Shown: positions 22,854 through 23,726 of the stretch, in pieces
Numbering within the stretch: position 1 is the stretch's first letter
Layout of the letters: each line of letters opens with the position of its first letter
Assembly (NCBI GenBank): GCA_964640385.1
Contig: CAZXFL010000025.1
Span: 1 to 23,726 of the forward strand
Direction: 5' to 3'
Source of the DNA: JBBDIK01 sp964640385
GTDB lineage: Bacteria > Actinomycetota > UBA4738 > JBBDHU01
Length of the DNA stretch: 23,726 nt
Notes under the pieces: model-generated
What the model was told of the DNA's origin: nothing
What the model saw: only the letters and a program-made list of their open reading frames with translations
Database searches by the model: none
Position numbers and translations under genes: made by a program

Positions 22854-22882
22854 TGGATAGCACCATAGTGCCGAATACGCAA
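22854..22882 (-). promoter_or_regulatory. Promoter of the third PAS-PucR gene with an internal palindrome
   Basis: On the minus strand TTGCGT (22882-22877) and TATCCA (22859-22854) are separated by 17 nt, and the -10 ends 6 nt before the ATG at 22847. This implies a leaderless transcript. GCAC-N4-GTGC (22860-22871) fills the spacer next to the -10, where a bound regulator would block RNA polymerase, suggesting autoregulation. Confidence 0.5.
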
Positions 22883-23027
22883 AAGTGGGCACCCACCATC
22901 GAGGCCGGGACGGAACTAGTCGTCCGCCAGGTTCAGCCACATACATGTGCTGTTGTGCGCGGCGGGCCAGGAGGCGGGACTCGACCTTGAGCAGAGGCGA
23001 CACCGTCGGGTATGTGCCATTTCTATC

Positions 23028-23043
23028 GTCACTTTGTCACTTT
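23028..23043. repeat. Perfect tandem repeat GTCACTTT x2 in the divergent regulatory region
   Basis: GTCACTTT is repeated head to tail in the 281-nt gap between the third PAS-PucR gene and the amine oxidase, 86 nt before the oxidase start. Tandem half-sites at this distance would suit an activator of the oxidase. A TAGATT at 23099-23104 is a possible -10 for that gene, but no matching -35 is clear. Confidence 0.35.
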
Positions 23044-23128
23044 CCGAGCCTTGTTCTGCGTCCCCGATCAGACGAGGCTTGCCCTCGTAGCAGGTGCCTA
23101 GATTCGGATTCGAACGGGAGGTAGAGGC

Positions 23129-23726
23129 GTGAAGAAGATCAATCAGATAGTGCGCGAGGCCGATGCGACGGTCCAAGAGTCGCGAGAGACGGGTGCTCCC
23201 ATCGACGAGGTCTTCGAGATGCGAGCCGAGCGCCTGGCGGAGCATGTCGCCACCTCCCAACCCGTGGTCGAGGACTACAACGAGGCCGCGGCGCGGTTGC
23301 GCGAGCGCGGCACAGAACAGGATCGCCTCGCGGCATGGGCGGCGCTGGAGGATCTCAACCGTCTCGGCTCGGGCACACGCGTCGACCGCAGGACGTTCTT
23401 CAAAGGGGCGGGGGCCGCGGCAGCCGGCCTCGCGGCGCTATCGGTCGGCGGTTCCACGATCCTGCAGGCGGCCCGCGCGAACGCGGCGACGGCCGCTCCC
23501 CGTATCGCCATCATCGGCGGCGGCCTTGCCGGACTGAGGACCGCGCAAAAGCTTTGGGTCGACAGAGGGATCAAGTCGACGATCTACGAGGCCAACGCGT
23601 CGGTCGGCGGGCGGTGCAAAACCGAGCGCGACTTCTTCCCAGGTCAGATCGTCGAGGCGCACGGCGAGTTGGTGAACTCCGAACACTTCGCCGTCAAGGC
23701 CTTGGCGGCCAGGTACGGCCTCGGGA
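23129..23726 (+). CDS. Flavin-dependent amine oxidase with Tat motif (3' partial)
   Basis: The first 199 residues of an FAD-dependent oxidoreductase of the flavin monoamine oxidase family, which oxidises amines to aldehydes with release of ammonia and peroxide. The GTG start has GGGAGGT 6 nt upstream. Residues 1-85 are charged and probably helical. DRRTFFKGAG (86-95) is a twin-arginine motif, followed by an Ala/Gly/Leu-rich segment to about 118. The FAD-binding fold then begins: RIAIIGGGLAGLRTAQ (Gly130, Gly132, Gly135), acidic ribose-binding Glu in IYEAN, and SVGGRCKTERD. The Tat motif usually lies near the N-terminus, so the long extension is odd. The gene runs off the window. Neighbouring PotD- and PotA-like genes make amine catabolism plausible; the exact substrate is unknown. 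Confidence 0.85.
   Translation, partial: MKKINQIVREADATVQESRETGAPIDEVFEMRAERLAEHVATSQPVVEDYNEAAARLRERGTEQDRLAAWAALEDLNRLGSGTRVDRRTFFKGAGAAAAGLAALSVGGSTILQAARANAATAAPRIAIIGGGLAGLRTAQKLWVDRGIKSTIYEANASVGGRCKTERDFFPGQIVEAHGELVNSEHFAVKALAARYGLG

Noticed and set aside
22916..23260. 114-codon minus-strand frame across the divergent gap and the amine oxidase start
   Set aside because: It is antisense to the well-supported oxidase N-terminus, lacks a ribosome site and has no recognisable motif.

Overview
This is a high-GC, gene-dense bacterial chromosome segment. Several features point to an actinobacterium, probably a deep-branching or uncultured soil lineage: GTG starts, promoter-to-start distances typical of leaderless mRNAs, PucR-type regulators, a glycine decarboxylase split into two subunits, and Tat-exported lipoproteins and oxidases. 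This assignment is inferred from style only; no rRNA is present. The window holds 18 protein genes (two cut by its edges), one of them being a two-frame IS3-family insertion sequence. I saw no tRNA, rRNA or CRISPR.

Layout. 1-465 (+) is the end of a PotC-type ABC permease. 485-4880 (-) is an operon-like run: acyl-CoA dehydrogenase, class III aminotransferase, PotA-type ATPase, HAD hydrolase. 5013-8810 (-) is a second run: crotonase-fold protein, NDP-forming acyl-CoA synthetase, EamA/DMT exporter. 8880-13559 (+) is an MFS transporter followed by two tandem PAS-PucR regulators. 13727-18074 (+) is a complete, tightly coupled glycine cleavage operon, gcvT-gcvH-gcvPA-gcvPB. 18176-19483 (+) is a PotD-like Tat lipoprotein. 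An IS3-family element (about 19483-20708) follows directly. 20709-21068 has no convincing gene. 21069-22847 (-) is a third PAS-PucR regulator, divergent from the start of a Tat-motif flavin amine oxidase (23129 to the window edge).

How the genes may work together (inference). The dispersed parts of a polyamine-type ABC importer (permease, PotA, PotD), a class III aminotransferase and a flavin amine oxidase suggest uptake and oxidation of an amine or amino acid. The acyl-CoA genes could process the carbon skeleton, and the glycine cleavage system would take glycine to one-carbon units, CO2 and ammonia. The three PAS-PucR paralogues sit beside the gcv operon, the transporters and the oxidase, so they are the obvious candidate sensors. 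No substrate can be named from sequence alone.

The least ordinary signals are: the three-paralogue PAS-PucR set; a textbook -1 frameshift cassette in the insertion sequence; a repeat-rich leader with a candidate leader peptide ending 2 nt before the PotD-like gene; recurring leaderless promoter geometry; a crotonase with both catalytic glutamates replaced by aspartate; and an amine oxidase with about 85 residues before its Tat motif.
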